Source of the DNA: Achromobacter spanius
GTDB taxonomy: Bacteria > Pseudomonadota > Gammaproteobacteria > Burkholderiales > Burkholderiaceae_B
Length of the DNA stretch: 64,000 nt
NCBI RefSeq assembly: GCF_002812705.1
Contig: NZ_CP025030.1
Coordinates: 1,364,001 to 1,428,000 of the forward strand
Reading direction: 5' to 3'
The notes under the pieces: generated by a model
What the model saw: only the letters and a program-made list of their open reading frames with translations
Database searches by the model: none
Told to the model about the DNA's origin: nothing
In this document: piece by piece, positions 8,378 through 17,562 of the stretch
How positions within the stretch are numbered: position 1 is the stretch's first letter
How the letters are laid out: every line of letters begins with the position of its first letter
Made by a program: the position numbers and the translations under genes

Positions 8378-9301
8378 ATGGCCACCAAGAAACCCAAGGG
8401 ATTGGGTCGCGGACTGGACGCCTTGCTGGGCGCGGATGCGCCTGCGATCGACAACATCGGCAAGGCCGCCGCGGCCAAGCCCGAGGGTCCGCCATCCACC
8501 TTGCCTCTCTCGAAGATGCGCGCGGGCAAGTATCAGCCGCGCACGCGCATGGACGAGGGCGCATTGGGCGAGCTGGCCGAATCAATCCGCACGCAAGGCA
8601 TCATGCAACCCATTCTTGTGCGCGCACTGGGCGAAACCGCGCCGGGCCATTACGAGATCATCGCGGGCGAGCGCCGTTTCCGCGCCGCCCAACTGGCCGG
8701 CCTGAAAGAAGTGCCGGTGCTTGTGCGCGAAGTGGCCGACGAAAATGCAGCCGTCATGGCGCTGATTGAAAATATCCAGCGCGAAGACCTGAACCCGCTG
8801 GAAGAAGCGCACGGCGTGCGCCGCCTGCTGGACGAATTCGGCCTGACGCACGAGCAGGCTGCGCAAGCCATCGGCCGGTCGCGGTCGGCGACCAGCAACC
8901 TGCTACGCCTGCTGAACCTGGCCGCGCCCGTGCAGACGATGTTGCTGGCCGGTGATGTAGACATGGGCCATGCGCGTGCGCTGCTGGCCGTGGATGCGGC
9001 CACGCAAATTCAGTTGGCCAACCAGATCATTGCGCGCCGCCTGTCGGTGCGCGAAGCCGAAAAACTGGTGGCCAAGACCGCCAAGGAAGCGGAGTCCGCA
9101 AGTTCCCCGCGCAAGAAGGCCAACGGGGTTTCGCGCGATTTGACGCGCTTGGAAGAGGCGCTGTCCGACCACTTGGGTACGCGAGTCGCCCTGAAGGTGG
9201 GCGCCAAGGAAAAGGGCCAGATCGTCATCGACTTTCACGGCTGGGAACACCTGAATTCACTGCTTGAACGCCAAGGCCTGTCCGGAGTGGTCGATGCCTG
9301 A
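8378..9301 (+). CDS. parB: Chromosome-partitioning protein ParB (Spo0J)
   Basis: A 307-residue ParB. It begins with the ParA-stimulating N-terminus KPKGLGRGLDALLGAD (about residues 5-20). The CTP-binding ParB/Srx domain has GERRFRAAQLAGL (about 98-110) and IENIQREDLNPLEEA, followed by the parS-reading helix-turn-helix RSATSNLLRLLNL, and a C-terminal dimerisation domain. I chose the ATG at 8378, after GGAAAGAGGA; an in-frame upstream extension lacks family similarity. ParB should load at the parS sites upstream of mnmG and spread as a CTP-dependent clamp. Its stop overlaps the start of the asparaginase gene. Confidence 0.97.
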   Translation: MATKKPKGLGRGLDALLGADAPAIDNIGKAAAAKPEGPPSTLPLSKMRAGKYQPRTRMDEGALGELAESIRTQGIMQPILVRALGETAPGHYEIIAGERRFRAAQLAGLKEVPVLVREVADENAAVMALIENIQREDLNPLEEAHGVRRLLDEFGLTHEQAAQAIGRSRSATSNLLRLLNLAAPVQTMLLAGDVDMGHARALLAVDAATQIQLANQIIARRLSVREAEKLVAKTAKEAESASSPRKKANGVSRDLTRLEEALSDHLGTRVALKVGAKEKGQIVIDFHGWEHLNSLLERQGLSGVVDA

Positions 9302-10298
9302 GCGCGCATTGCCGGTGATTGCGGTATTGGCCACGGGCGGCACCATCGCGGGCGCCCAGGCAGATGCCACGTCGGCGGGATACAAGGCGGGCTCGTTCTC
9401 CGTCAATGATCTGTTGAGTGCCGTGCCCCAACTGGCCCGCATTGCCGACATCCGCGCTGAACAGGTTGCCAACGTAGGCAGCCAGAACATGACGCACGAG
9501 GTTTGGCAGGCGCTGGCAGCGCGTGTCGACACGCTTTGCCAGGACGCCTCGGTGGCCGGCATCGTCATTACGCACGGCACCGATACGCTTGAAGAAACCG
9601 CCTACTTCCTGAGCCTGGTTGTGCAGCACGACAAGCCCGTCGTGCTGGTGGGGGCCATGCGGCCGGCGACGGCCCTGGGCGCCGAAGGCCCCGCCAATCT
9701 TTACAACGCGGTGGCGCTTGCCCGCCATCCCGACGCGCGCGGCCGAGGCCCGCTGGTGGTGATGAACGAAGACGTGCATTACGCGCGTGAGATCCAAAAG
9801 ACCGCCAGCGCTGGCCTGTGCGCGTTCGCATCGCCTAACCGTGGCCGTGCCGGCGTCATGCATGGCGGCGTGCCGTGCTTTTATTCCCGCAATACCACCA
9901 CGCACTCGACACAAAGCGAGTTTTCACTCGCATTATTGGAATCGGCGGGCTGGCCGCGCGTGGATATCGTTTATGCCCACGCGAACCTGCAGGCGGACGT
10001 GATCGACTTCCTGGCCGACACGGCCGAGGGCATCGTCCTGGCCGGCGTGGGCGACGGCAACGCCACTGACCTCGCCATTGACGCCTTGAGCCGCGCCGCC
10101 ACGAATGGCGTGGCGGTGGTGCGTTCCAGCCGCACGGGTAGCGGCTTTGTCGCGCGCGACGTCGAACTGGATGACGACGGCCTGGGTTTTATCGCAGCAC
10201 GTGACCTGAATCCGCAGAAGGCGCGCATCCTGTTGATGCTGGCCCTGTCCGTCACGCGCGATACGGATGCGGTACAGGCCATTTTCGACCGCTACTGA
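9294..10298 (+). CDS. L-asparaginase, type II-like
   Basis: A 334-residue asparaginase/glutaminase-family protein hydrolysing L-asparagine to aspartate and ammonia. The first catalytic motif is LATGGTIAG (residues 12-20, nucleophile Thr17), the second HGTDTLEETAYFL with the Thr-Asp pair; the C-terminal domain has VVRSSRTGSG. Sequence style is that of the periplasmic type II enzymes, but no signal peptide is visible, so it may act in the cytoplasm. I chose ATG 9294, which overlaps the parB stop; a longer frame begins at 9264. It ends tail to tail with the LysR gene, overlapping by seven bases. Confidence 0.9.
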   Translation: MPERALPVIAVLATGGTIAGAQADATSAGYKAGSFSVNDLLSAVPQLARIADIRAEQVANVGSQNMTHEVWQALAARVDTLCQDASVAGIVITHGTDTLEETAYFLSLVVQHDKPVVLVGAMRPATALGAEGPANLYNAVALARHPDARGRGPLVVMNEDVHYAREIQKTASAGLCAFASPNRGRAGVMHGGVPCFYSRNTTTHSTQSEFSLALLESAGWPRVDIVYAHANLQADVIDFLADTAEGIVLAGVGDGNATDLAIDALSRAATNGVAVVRSSRTGSGFVARDVELDDDGLGFIAARDLNPQKARILLMLALSVTRDTDAVQAIFDRY

Positions 10299-11185
10299 GC
10301 GCCCGGCGGTTCGGCCGCTGCATCACCCTGCTGCGCCAGCCCCAGGTTGCTGCGCAACATGTCGTAGACCTGGCGCGTCAGCGGATTGATCAGATCGCGC
10401 CTTATCCACAGGAAGTAGGTGACGTCCGGCAAGGGCGGCAACCCTTCCTTGTCCCCCAGCACACGCATTTCCGGCCCCAGCAGTTCCACGCTGCGCGCCG
10501 TCACGCCCAGTCCGGCGCGCAACGCCGCCTTGATCCCCACCAGATTCGGCGCCACGTAGTTGGTGTGCCAGCGCACCCGCGCCTGCTCCAGCGCATTTAA
10601 CGCCAGGCGGCGAAAGATGCTGGGCTCGTCCGCCAGCACCAGCGGCACGGGGGCGTGCGGGTCGTGCACATAGTCCGCGGATGCCAACCAAACGGTGGGC
10701 GAGGTGCGTAGCGCAACCCCTTCAAAATCCTGATCGAAGCGGGTGGATATCGTCAGGTCGAGTTCGCCGGCGCGCAGGGCGTCCATCAAGAAAGGGCTGC
10801 GGTCCACGCGAATCTCGAGTTTCACGCGGGGGGCTGAACGCGCGATGTGCGTCAAGAGCGTCGGCAAGATGGTGTCGGCCACGTCCAACGGCGCACCCAG
10901 GCGCAAATCGCCTTCCAGCGGGCCGTCTTGCAGCGCACGCAGCGCCTCGTCGTTGATGGCCAGCATATGGCGCGCATATTCCACCAGCCGCCGCCCGTGC
11001 GACGACAGCACTTTGTTGCGCCCCTGCTTTTCGAATAGCGGCAAACCGATACTGGCTTCCAGCCGCTGCATCTGTTGCGTGATGGCCGACTGCGTCTTGT
11101 GTAGCCGGTTGGCGGCTTCCGAGAATGTGTCGTGCCCTGCAATAGCCGTCAGTGTGCGAAGCAGGTCCAGGTCCAGGTTGCGCAT
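10292..11185 (-). CDS. LysR family transcriptional regulator
   Basis: A 297-residue LysR-type regulator with the N-terminal winged helix-turn-helix [20 protein letters not shown] (about residues 19-38) and a periplasmic-binding-protein-like effector domain. It is divergent from the cysteine dioxygenase gene, with 117 bases between starts holding two palindromes at 11201-11215 and 11228-11239. The classic LysR arrangement suggests it controls the dioxygenase / lyase-rhodanese operon, possibly in response to cysteine or another sulfur metabolite (inference). The gene carries an exact DnaA 9-mer at 10402-10410. Confidence 0.92.
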   Translation of the reverse strand: MRNLDLDLLRTLTAIAGHDTFSEAANRLHKTQSAITQQMQRLEASIGLPLFEKQGRNKVLSSHGRRLVEYARHMLAINDEALRALQDGPLEGDLRLGAPLDVADTILPTLLTHIARSAPRVKLEIRVDRSPFLMDALRAGELDLTISTRFDQDFEGVALRTSPTVWLASADYVHDPHAPVPLVLADEPSIFRRLALNALEQARVRWHTNYVAPNLVGIKAALRAGLGVTARSVELLGPEMRVLGDKEGLPPLPDVTYFLWIRRDLINPLTRQVYDMLRSNLGLAQQGDAAAEPPGAQ

Positions 11186-11200
11186 GATGTGCCCAAAAGT

Positions 11201-11239
11201 ATTAGCAATGCTAATGGAATGTTAAGGCAATTTAAATTG
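11201..11239. promoter_or_regulatory. Candidate LysR operator palindromes
   Basis: ATTAGCA-A-TGCTAAT (11201-11215) has two perfect 7-base arms, and CAATTTAAATTG (11228-11239) is a perfect 12-base palindrome. Both lie between the divergent LysR and cysteine dioxygenase starts, and both are AT-rich against a GC-rich background. The first fits the loose LysR box T-N11-A. Confidence 0.55.
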
Positions 11240-11302
11240 TTGGCGCGGCATCACGGCGATACATTAAGCCCAATAACTCGTGAAACAAGAGGGAAAATCA
11301 TC

Positions 11303-11890
11303 GTGAGCAACGCACATCCTCATCAGGCCGGCATCGCCACCGCCATTGGAAATATTAAAAAAACTGTAGGAAATAAGGGGCTGAACCGAGACAGCCTCGA
11401 CGAAGTGCTGCAAGAGCTTGTGGGGCTGGCCGCGCATACCGACTGGTGGACGGGCGACCGCTATGCACCGCCTGAAGAGGGCGAGCGCCAAGCCCGCTAC
11501 CTGATTGCCGAAGACGACGACAAAAGCTACGCGCTCTACTTGAACGTCATGCGCCCCGGCAACAAGATCGTGCCGCACAACCACACCACCTGGGCCTGTA
11601 TCGCCGCCGTGGAAGGCGTGGAATACAACTACGTCTACGACCGCCTCGACGACGGTTCCGTGCCGGGCGTGGGCCGCCTGCAAAAGACGGGCACCGTGGT
11701 GGTGGGGCCGGGCGCCGGCATCGCCTTGATGCCCGACGACATCCATGCCGTTGAAATCCAGGGCGACAGCGTCATCCGCCATCTGCACATGTATGGCCGC
11801 GCGCTGGAAACGCTGGACGAACGGCTGGGTTTCGACCTGGACGCCGGCACCTGCAAGATCATGCCGATTGGCGTGAAGACCCGCCGCTGA
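11303..11890 (+). CDS. Cysteine dioxygenase family protein
   Basis: A 195-residue cupin of the cysteine dioxygenase type I family. The three iron-ligand histidines are visible: PHNHTTW (His92, His94) and [10 protein letters not shown] (His148). Such enzymes oxidise cysteine to cysteine sulfinate or, in bacterial variants, 3-mercaptopropionate; the substrate here cannot be fixed by eye. I chose GTG 11303 after AGAGGG, because upstream codons fall in the LysR promoter region. The next gene begins two bases after its stop, so dioxygenase and lyase-rhodanese protein are translationally coupled and point to cysteine catabolism. Confidence 0.88.
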   Translation: MSNAHPHQAGIATAIGNIKKTVGNKGLNRDSLDEVLQELVGLAAHTDWWTGDRYAPPEEGERQARYLIAEDDDKSYALYLNVMRPGNKIVPHNHTTWACIAAVEGVEYNYVYDRLDDGSVPGVGRLQKTGTVVVGPGAGIALMPDDIHAVEIQGDSVIRHLHMYGRALETLDERLGFDLDAGTCKIMPIGVKTRR

Positions 11891-11892
11891 TC

Positions 11893-14679
11893 ATGAACAA
11901 GCCCTACCAGTCCGCAACGCGATTGCTGCGTGCGGGGCGTCCCCATCAAGGTTGGGTGAACACCCCGGTGACGCGCGCCAGCACCTACGTTTTTGATAGC
12001 GTCGCGGCCTGGCGCGACACGCGCGAGCGTCGCGAACAAGAGCGCTTGCCGTCTTATGGCGCGCGCGGCACCGACAGCACGCATGCGCTGGAAGACGCCC
12101 TGGTGGAGCTGGAGCAGGGCTTTCGCGCCGCGCTTTATCCCACGGGCCAGGCTGCGATCACCACGGTACTGCTGGCGTACCTGCGCGCGGGCGATCACGT
12201 CCTGATCACCGACGCGGTGTATGAGCCGGTGCGCCGCTTTTGCACGGAGCATCTGACGCGGCTGGGGATCGAACACACGTTCTATCGCCCCGACGGACGC
12301 GGCATCGATGCCCTGATCCAGCCCAATACGCGAATGATCTACGCCGAAGCGCCGGGCTCGCTGACTTACGAGATGCCGGACCTTTGCGAGTTATCCACAG
12401 CCGCGAAAAAACACGGTTGCTGGCTGGCTGTGGATAACACCTGGGCGTCGGGCTTGATATACAAACCGCTCACGTTAGGCGCCGATATTTCCATACTGGC
12501 CGCCACCAAATATCTCGGTGGACATGCCGACGTGATGATGGGCGCCGTCGTGGTCAATGCACACGCCTGGCGTCCGCTTGAGCGCGCCACCATCGACTTC
12601 GGCCAGACCGTGGGCGCTGACGACGCTTTTCTGGTGTTGCGCGGGATGCGCTCGCTGCCCCTGCGCATGGCGCAGCATGAAAAGAATGCAATGCGCGTCG
12701 CGCATTTTCTGCAGGGACGCCCCGAAGTGGCCCGCGTGCTGTGCCCCGCCTTGCCTGGCGACCCGTCGCATGCGGTGTGGTTGCGCGACTGTACCGGCGC
12801 CAATGGACTGCTGACGGTGGAACTGAATGGTGCCTATAGCGCCAAGGACGCCGAGCGGCTGATCGACAGCCTGCGCCTGTTCGGTATCGGCGCATCGTGG
12901 GGCGGCTTTGAAAGTCTTGTGATCCCGGTGCAGCTTGCATCACGCGCGCTGCCGAACCCGACGCCACGCGGCGCCATGCTGCGCCTGCATATCGGCCTTG
13001 AAGACCCTGAAGACCTGATCGGCGACTTGGAACAAGGCCTGTCAGCACTGAGCTTATCTACCCGGATCCCTTTGAATTCCATGACACATCCCACCTCAGC
13101 CCCTTTCATCCCAGCCGTTGATTCCCACACGCTCAAGCAGTGGCTGCATGATGGCCGCGAGATCGCTTTGCTGGATGTGCGCGAACACGGGCAGTACGGC
13201 GAGTCCCATCTGTTTTTCGCGGCACCCGTGCCGTATAGCAGGCTGGAGGTGGACATCGTGCGCCTGGCCCCGCGCCACGACGTGCGCGTGGTGGTGTACG
13301 ACAACGGTGGCGACGACAGTACGGCGGAACGTGCCGCCCGCGCCTTGACCCGGCTTGGCTACGGCAACGTGCATCGCCTGGCAGGCGGCATCGCCCAATG
13401 GCAGCGTGACGGGTACGCCGCGTTCGCCGGCGTGAACGTGCCCAGCAAAACCTTCGGCGAATTGGCCGAAGAAGTTTTCCACACCCCCCGCATCGGCGCC
13501 CGCGAACTGGCCGAGCGCCAACGGCGCGGCGACGATCTGATCGTGCTGGACGGCAGGCCCTACGCCGAATACCAAAAAATGAGCATCCCCGGCGGCATCT
13601 GCTGCCCGAACGGTGAATTGGCGCTGCGCGCACACACGCTGGTCAAGGATCCGAATACAACGATCGTCATCAACTGCGCCGGCCGTACACGCAGCATCAT
13701 TGGCGCGCAGACGCTGATCAACCTGGGCGTGCCCAACCCCGTCTACGCGCTTGAGAACGGCACGCAGGGTTGGTATCTGGAAGACCTGCAACTGGAACAC
13801 GGCGCGCGTCGCCGCTATGACGATGGTGTGTCGCCGGAAGCGCTGCCTGAGCTGGCTGCGCGATCGGCACAACTAGCCAAGCGCCATGACGTACCAGTCG
13901 TGGATGCCCGCACGGTGCAAGCGTGGCTGTTCGACCCCTCCCGCACGACGTTCCTGTGCGACGTGCGCAGCGCCGAAGAGTTCGCGCAAGGCTCCTTGCC
14001 GGGGGCGCAGCACACGCCCGGCGGCCAACTGGTGCAGGCCACCGACCAGTACCTGGCGGTGCGTGGCGCGCGGATCGTGGTGTTCGACGCCGAAGGTGTA
14101 CGCGCACCGGTTGTGGCGAGCTGGCTGCGGCAGATGGGCTGGGATGCTTGCGTGCTGGAAGAGGGCGTTCATGCAGCCTTGTCGCACGAGGCGCCGATGC
14201 CGCGGACGCCGCAACTGTCCGTCTTGACCGACGCGGCGCTGGCGGCAGCCTTGCCTCAGGGCGTGCAGGCTGTCGATATCCGCGCAGGCATGCGTTACCG
14301 CGCCGGGCATATCGCCGGCGCGCAGTGGTCCATTCGCCCGCGTCTGGACCGCTTGAACCTGGACCCGGCGCGTCCCGTGGTCTTGCTGGCCGACGACGCC
14401 GACCTGGCCGCGTGGGCAGCCGAGGACTTGCGTGCCTTGGGTCTGCACGACATCAAGGTGAACACCGGCACGCCAGCCAGTTGGTCGGCGGCGGGCATCG
14501 CGCTTGAAGTCACACCCGCCGTGCCCTCGGACGAAGCATGCATCGACTACCTGTTCTTCGTGCATGACCGCCACGACGGCAACAAGGCCGCGGCGCGCCA
14601 ATACCTGGCGTGGGAGACCAACCTGGTCAAGCAGATCGATGAACGCGAATTGGCAACGTACCGCTTTCCGGCAAGCTGA
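11893..14679 (+). CDS. Cystathionine beta-lyase-like enzyme fused to four rhodanese modules
   Basis: A 928-residue fusion. Residues 1-390 are a Cys/Met-metabolism PLP enzyme: TGQAAIT, DNTWASG, and the PLP lysine Lys206 in LAATKYLGG. After a short linker, Met397 begins a stretch resembling a stand-alone multi-rhodanese protein, with modules at about 405-510, 525-630, 655-745 and 760-860. Only the second keeps a catalytic cysteine (NCAGRTRS, Cys595); the active loops of the others read DNGGDDST, DAEGVRAP and ADDADLAA. Likely role: release of sulfur from cysteine or cystathionine and transfer through the rhodanese. The join is in frame with no visible stop or ribosome site between the parts. Two exact DnaA 9-mers lie at 12391 and 12429. 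Confidence 0.87.
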   Translation: MNKPYQSATRLLRAGRPHQGWVNTPVTRASTYVFDSVAAWRDTRERREQERLPSYGARGTDSTHALEDALVELEQGFRAALYPTGQAAITTVLLAYLRAGDHVLITDAVYEPVRRFCTEHLTRLGIEHTFYRPDGRGIDALIQPNTRMIYAEAPGSLTYEMPDLCELSTAAKKHGCWLAVDNTWASGLIYKPLTLGADISILAATKYLGGHADVMMGAVVVNAHAWRPLERATIDFGQTVGADDAFLVLRGMRSLPLRMAQHEKNAMRVAHFLQGRPEVARVLCPALPGDPSHAVWLRDCTGANGLLTVELNGAYSAKDAERLIDSLRLFGIGASWGGFESLVIPVQLASRALPNPTPRGAMLRLHIGLEDPEDLIGDLEQGLSALSLSTRIPLNSMTHPTSAPFIPAVDSHTLKQWLHDGREIALLDVREHGQYGESHLFFAAPVPYSRLEVDIVRLAPRHDVRVVVYDNGGDDSTAERAARALTRLGYGNVHRLAGGIAQWQRDGYAAFAGVNVPSKTFGELAEEVFHTPRIGARELAERQRRGDDLIVLDGRPYAEYQKMSIPGGICCPNGELALRAHTLVKDPNTTIVINCAGRTRSIIGAQTLINLGVPNPVYALENGTQGWYLEDLQLEHGARRRYDDGVSPEALPELAARSAQLAKRHDVPVVDARTVQAWLFDPSRTTFLCDVRSAEEFAQGSLPGAQHTPGGQLVQATDQYLAVRGARIVVFDAEGVRAPVVASWLRQMGWDACVLEEGVHAALSHEAPMPRTPQLSVLTDAALAAALPQGVQAVDIRAGMRYRAGHIAGAQWSIRPRLDRLNLDPARPVVLLADDADLAAWAAEDLRALGLHDIKVNTGTPASWSAAGIALEVTPAVPSDEACIDYLFFVHDRHDGNKAAARQYLAWETNLVKQIDERELATYRFPAS

Positions 14680-14880
14680 CGCGGGCGCGCCACAGCGTGC
14701 CGGATAGCAACAGATAGCGCCACCGCCGCGAAGGTCCGCAGAGACCACGCGGCAAACCACATGCATCAACCCGATTAATACGCCCCGGCGGCAGGAGCCG
14801 ACGGGGTGCGGACGGTTCATGGCGAACCGGAATGCAAAGGATGGCCGGGTATCCGGCCACCACGACAAGGGGAAATCCAG

Positions 14881-15894
14881 ATGAAGCACCACGCATTGCA
14901 CACTTGCGGCGCCGTCGCGTTGGCCGTTGCCACCTTGATGGGGGGCACGAGCGTCCAAGCCCAAGCTCAAGCGCAAACCCTGCAGGCGCCGGCCGATTAT
15001 CCGAAGCAGGCCATTACGGTGGTGTCGCCGTTTCCGCCTGGGGGCGGCAACGACAATGTGGCCCGCTTGATCGCACAAGAGTTGGGCGCCATCACGGGCC
15101 AAAGCGTCGTCGTTGAAAACCGTTCTGGCGCGGGTGGCAATGTTGGCACGGCGCAGGTCTCGCGCGCCAAGCCCGACGGCTACACCCTGGTGATGTCGCA
15201 GACGAGCGTCATGGCCGTCAATCCGCGTCTGTACAAGAACGTAGGCTTTGACCCCGTCAAGGATTTCATGCCCATCTCACAGATCACTTCCGCGCCGCTC
15301 GTGCTGGTGGCGCGCACCGAGAGCCCGTACAAGACCTTGGCCGACTACCTGGAGGCCGCGCGCAAACAACCGGGCATCATCACCTATGCCACGCCGGGCA
15401 ATGGCACCATGAGCCATCTGATGGGCGCGCTGGTGTCCAAGAAAGCGGGCGTGACCCTGGTGCACGTGCCGTACCGTGGCGCGGCGCCGGCCATCACCGA
15501 CCTGATGGGCGGCACGGTTGACATGCTGATCACCTCGCCGGCGTCTGCCGAACCCATGGTGGCCGCCGGCAAGTTGCGCGTTCTGGCGCTGAGCCATGAG
15601 AACAGCGTCGGCATCTTCAAGGGCGCGCCCACGCTGAAGCAAAGCGGTCTGGATGGCATCACGGCTGATGACTGGTACGGCCTGTTCGCCCCGGCGGGCA
15701 CACCGCCCGAGCGCGTTGCCTATCTGGCGCAAGCGGTCAGCCAGGCGATGAAGTCGCCCAAGGTGATTGCAAAGATCAACAGCGGCGGCAGTTGGCCGGT
15801 GGGCAGCCAGCCTGATGCGTTCAAGACGCGTTTGCAGGAAGACACGGTCTATTGGGCCGACATGGTGAAGACGGCGGGTGTGTCGTTGGACTAA
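14881..15894 (+). CDS. Bug-type tripartite tricarboxylate receptor protein
   Basis: A 337-residue periplasmic solute-binding protein of the Bug (Bordetella uptake gene) / TctC family, very abundant in Bordetella and Achromobacter. It has a Sec signal peptide ending near TSVQAQAQA, then the ligand-binding fold with ITVVSPFPPGGGNDNVAR (about residues 43-60) and the VVENRSGAGGNVGTA segment typical of the carboxylate pocket. Start ATG 14881 follows AGGGGAAATCCAG. No TctA/TctB membrane genes are near, so it may work with a distant transporter or act as a sensor. A terminator follows. Confidence 0.92.
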   Translation: MKHHALHTCGAVALAVATLMGGTSVQAQAQAQTLQAPADYPKQAITVVSPFPPGGGNDNVARLIAQELGAITGQSVVVENRSGAGGNVGTAQVSRAKPDGYTLVMSQTSVMAVNPRLYKNVGFDPVKDFMPISQITSAPLVLVARTESPYKTLADYLEAARKQPGIITYATPGNGTMSHLMGALVSKKAGVTLVHVPYRGAAPAITDLMGGTVDMLITSPASAEPMVAAGKLRVLALSHENSVGIFKGAPTLKQSGLDGITADDWYGLFAPAGTPPERVAYLAQAVSQAMKSPKVIAKINSGGSWPVGSQPDAFKTRLQEDTVYWADMVKTAGVSLD

Positions 15895-15914
15895 GACGTG
15901 CTTGCAGCGTCAGC

Positions 15915-15944
15915 AACAGGCGGCCATGTGCCGCCTGTTTTGCT
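15915..15944 (+). terminator. Rho-independent terminator after Bug gene
   Basis: AACAGGCGGC and GCCGCCTGTT form a perfect 10-base-pair stem around CATGT, followed by TTTGCTT. Confidence 0.8.
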
Positions 15945-16146
15945 TGGCGCGTTGGCCATGCACTGCGGGAATCGCTTGCGACCTACCTAGGGAAACTACT
16001 GCATGCCCAAGGCTGCAAATTCGCGGCAAGGTGTCTAGACTCGGAGAAACCCTGAGAGCACGCCACGCGATATTCCCTTGTCCGGCAAGGGCGCCGCGGC
16101 GTTGCCCGCAGTCCAACGCAAGGCTTCAGCCACGAGGTGAACGAGC

Positions 16147-17532
16147 ATGCATTCACTAGGGGTAGCAACGGTGGAAGACGCGGAACGTCTGGTGCAAGCC
16201 AGTCCGCTTTCGCATATCAAGGTGGGCTTGTCAGACGTCGACGGCGTTATGCTGGGCAAGTACCTGCGGCGCGACAAATTCCTGGGGGCGCTGCGCTCGG
16301 GCTTGGCGTTTTGCGACGTGGTGTTAGGTTGGGATCTGGACGACCAACTCTACGACAACACCAAGTACACCGGGTGGCACACGGCCTATCCCGATGCCCA
16401 GCTGCGTATCCTGCCCCACACCGGCCGCCGCCTGCCACTCGAGCAGGGGCCTGGGGGCGAAGACATGCTGCTGTTCCTGGCCGAGTTCGAAGGCGATGCA
16501 GCCGCGATCTGCCCGCGCCGCTTGCTGCAACGTACGCTGGATCGTGCGGAGGGCATGGGCTACGACGTCTACGCCGCGCTGGAATATGAGTTCTTCATGT
16601 TCCGTGAAACGCCACGCTCCGTGCGCGCGAAGCACTATCGCAACATGGAGAACTGGACGCCGGGCAACTTCGGCTATTCCATGCTGCGTAGTACGGTCGA
16701 AGGCGACTTCTACCGCAAGCTGCTGGACATGTGCGAACGCATGGACATGCCCATCGAAGGCTTGCATACGGAAACGGGGCCGGGCGTGCTGGAAGCGGCC
16801 ATCGCCGTCGACAAGGCCGCGGAGGCAGGCGACAAAGCGTTCCTGTTCAAGACTTTCACCAAGGCGCTTGCACAGCAGAACGGCTTGATGGCAACGTTCA
16901 TGGCCAAGTGGTCGCACGACCATCCCGGCCAAAGCGGCCACATTCATCTGTCCTTGCGTGACACAAAAAGTGGCCGCTCGGCCTTCTACGATGAATCGCA
17001 ACCGCATGGCATGAGCGCGGTGCAGGTGTCGTTCATGGCGGGCGTGCAACGCTATCTGCCGGAATTCATGGCGCTGTACGCACAGACCATCAACAGTTAT
17101 TCGCGGCTGGTGCCGGGGTATTGGGCGCCGCTGGACGCCACCTGGGGCATGGAGAACCGCACCACCGCGTTGCGCCTCATCCCCGGTAGCGATAAGTCTC
17201 AGCGTGTGGAAGTGCGCATCGGTTCGGCTGATGCCAATCCGTACCTGGCGCTCTCCGCCGCCTTGGCTTCCGGGCTGTACGGCATTGAGCTGGGCCTGGT
17301 GCCGGAACCGATGGTGCAGGGCAACGCCTACACCCAGCAATTCCCCGCGCATTTACGCTTGCCCACCACGCTGTGGGAAGCCGCGCAACGCCTGCGCGAA
17401 TCCGAGGCTGCGCGTCACCTGTTTGGCGACGCTTTCGTCGAACATTACGCCGCAACCCGGGAATGGGAAGAGCGGCAGTTCCGGCGCCATGTCACCGACT
17501 GGGAGCTTGCGCGCTATTTCGAGATCATCTGA
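16147..17532 (+). CDS. Glutamine synthetase family protein (gamma-glutamylamide synthetase-like)
   Basis: A 461-residue protein of the glutamine synthetase fold. The N-terminal segment SHIKVGLSDVDGVMLGKYL (about residues 20-38) is the beta-grasp region of the PuuA/GlnA-like subgroup. ETGPGVLEAAI, MAKWSHDHPGQSGHIHLSL and ENRTTALRLIP are active-site segments. This subgroup ligates glutamate to amines (putrescine, isopropylamine, ethanolamine) rather than ammonia. It lacks the GlnA C-terminal adenylylation tyrosine context. Followed by aldehyde and alcohol dehydrogenases, it probably starts a catabolic route for an amine or amino alcohol (inference). Confidence 0.88.
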   Translation: MHSLGVATVEDAERLVQASPLSHIKVGLSDVDGVMLGKYLRRDKFLGALRSGLAFCDVVLGWDLDDQLYDNTKYTGWHTAYPDAQLRILPHTGRRLPLEQGPGGEDMLLFLAEFEGDAAAICPRRLLQRTLDRAEGMGYDVYAALEYEFFMFRETPRSVRAKHYRNMENWTPGNFGYSMLRSTVEGDFYRKLLDMCERMDMPIEGLHTETGPGVLEAAIAVDKAAEAGDKAFLFKTFTKALAQQNGLMATFMAKWSHDHPGQSGHIHLSLRDTKSGRSAFYDESQPHGMSAVQVSFMAGVQRYLPEFMALYAQTINSYSRLVPGYWAPLDATWGMENRTTALRLIPGSDKSQRVEVRIGSADANPYLALSAALASGLYGIELGLVPEPMVQGNAYTQQFPAHLRLPTTLWEAAQRLRESEAARHLFGDAFVEHYAATREWEERQFRRHVTDWELARYFEII

Positions 17533-17562
17533 TCCGTGTCCAACTGTTTGCATAGGGCCATC

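Noticed and set aside
13060..13081. GGATCC and GAATTC close together in the lyase-rhodanese linker, suggesting a cloning artefact
   Set aside because: The surrounding sequence is continuous in frame and composition with both domains, and two 6-base sites can occur by chance.
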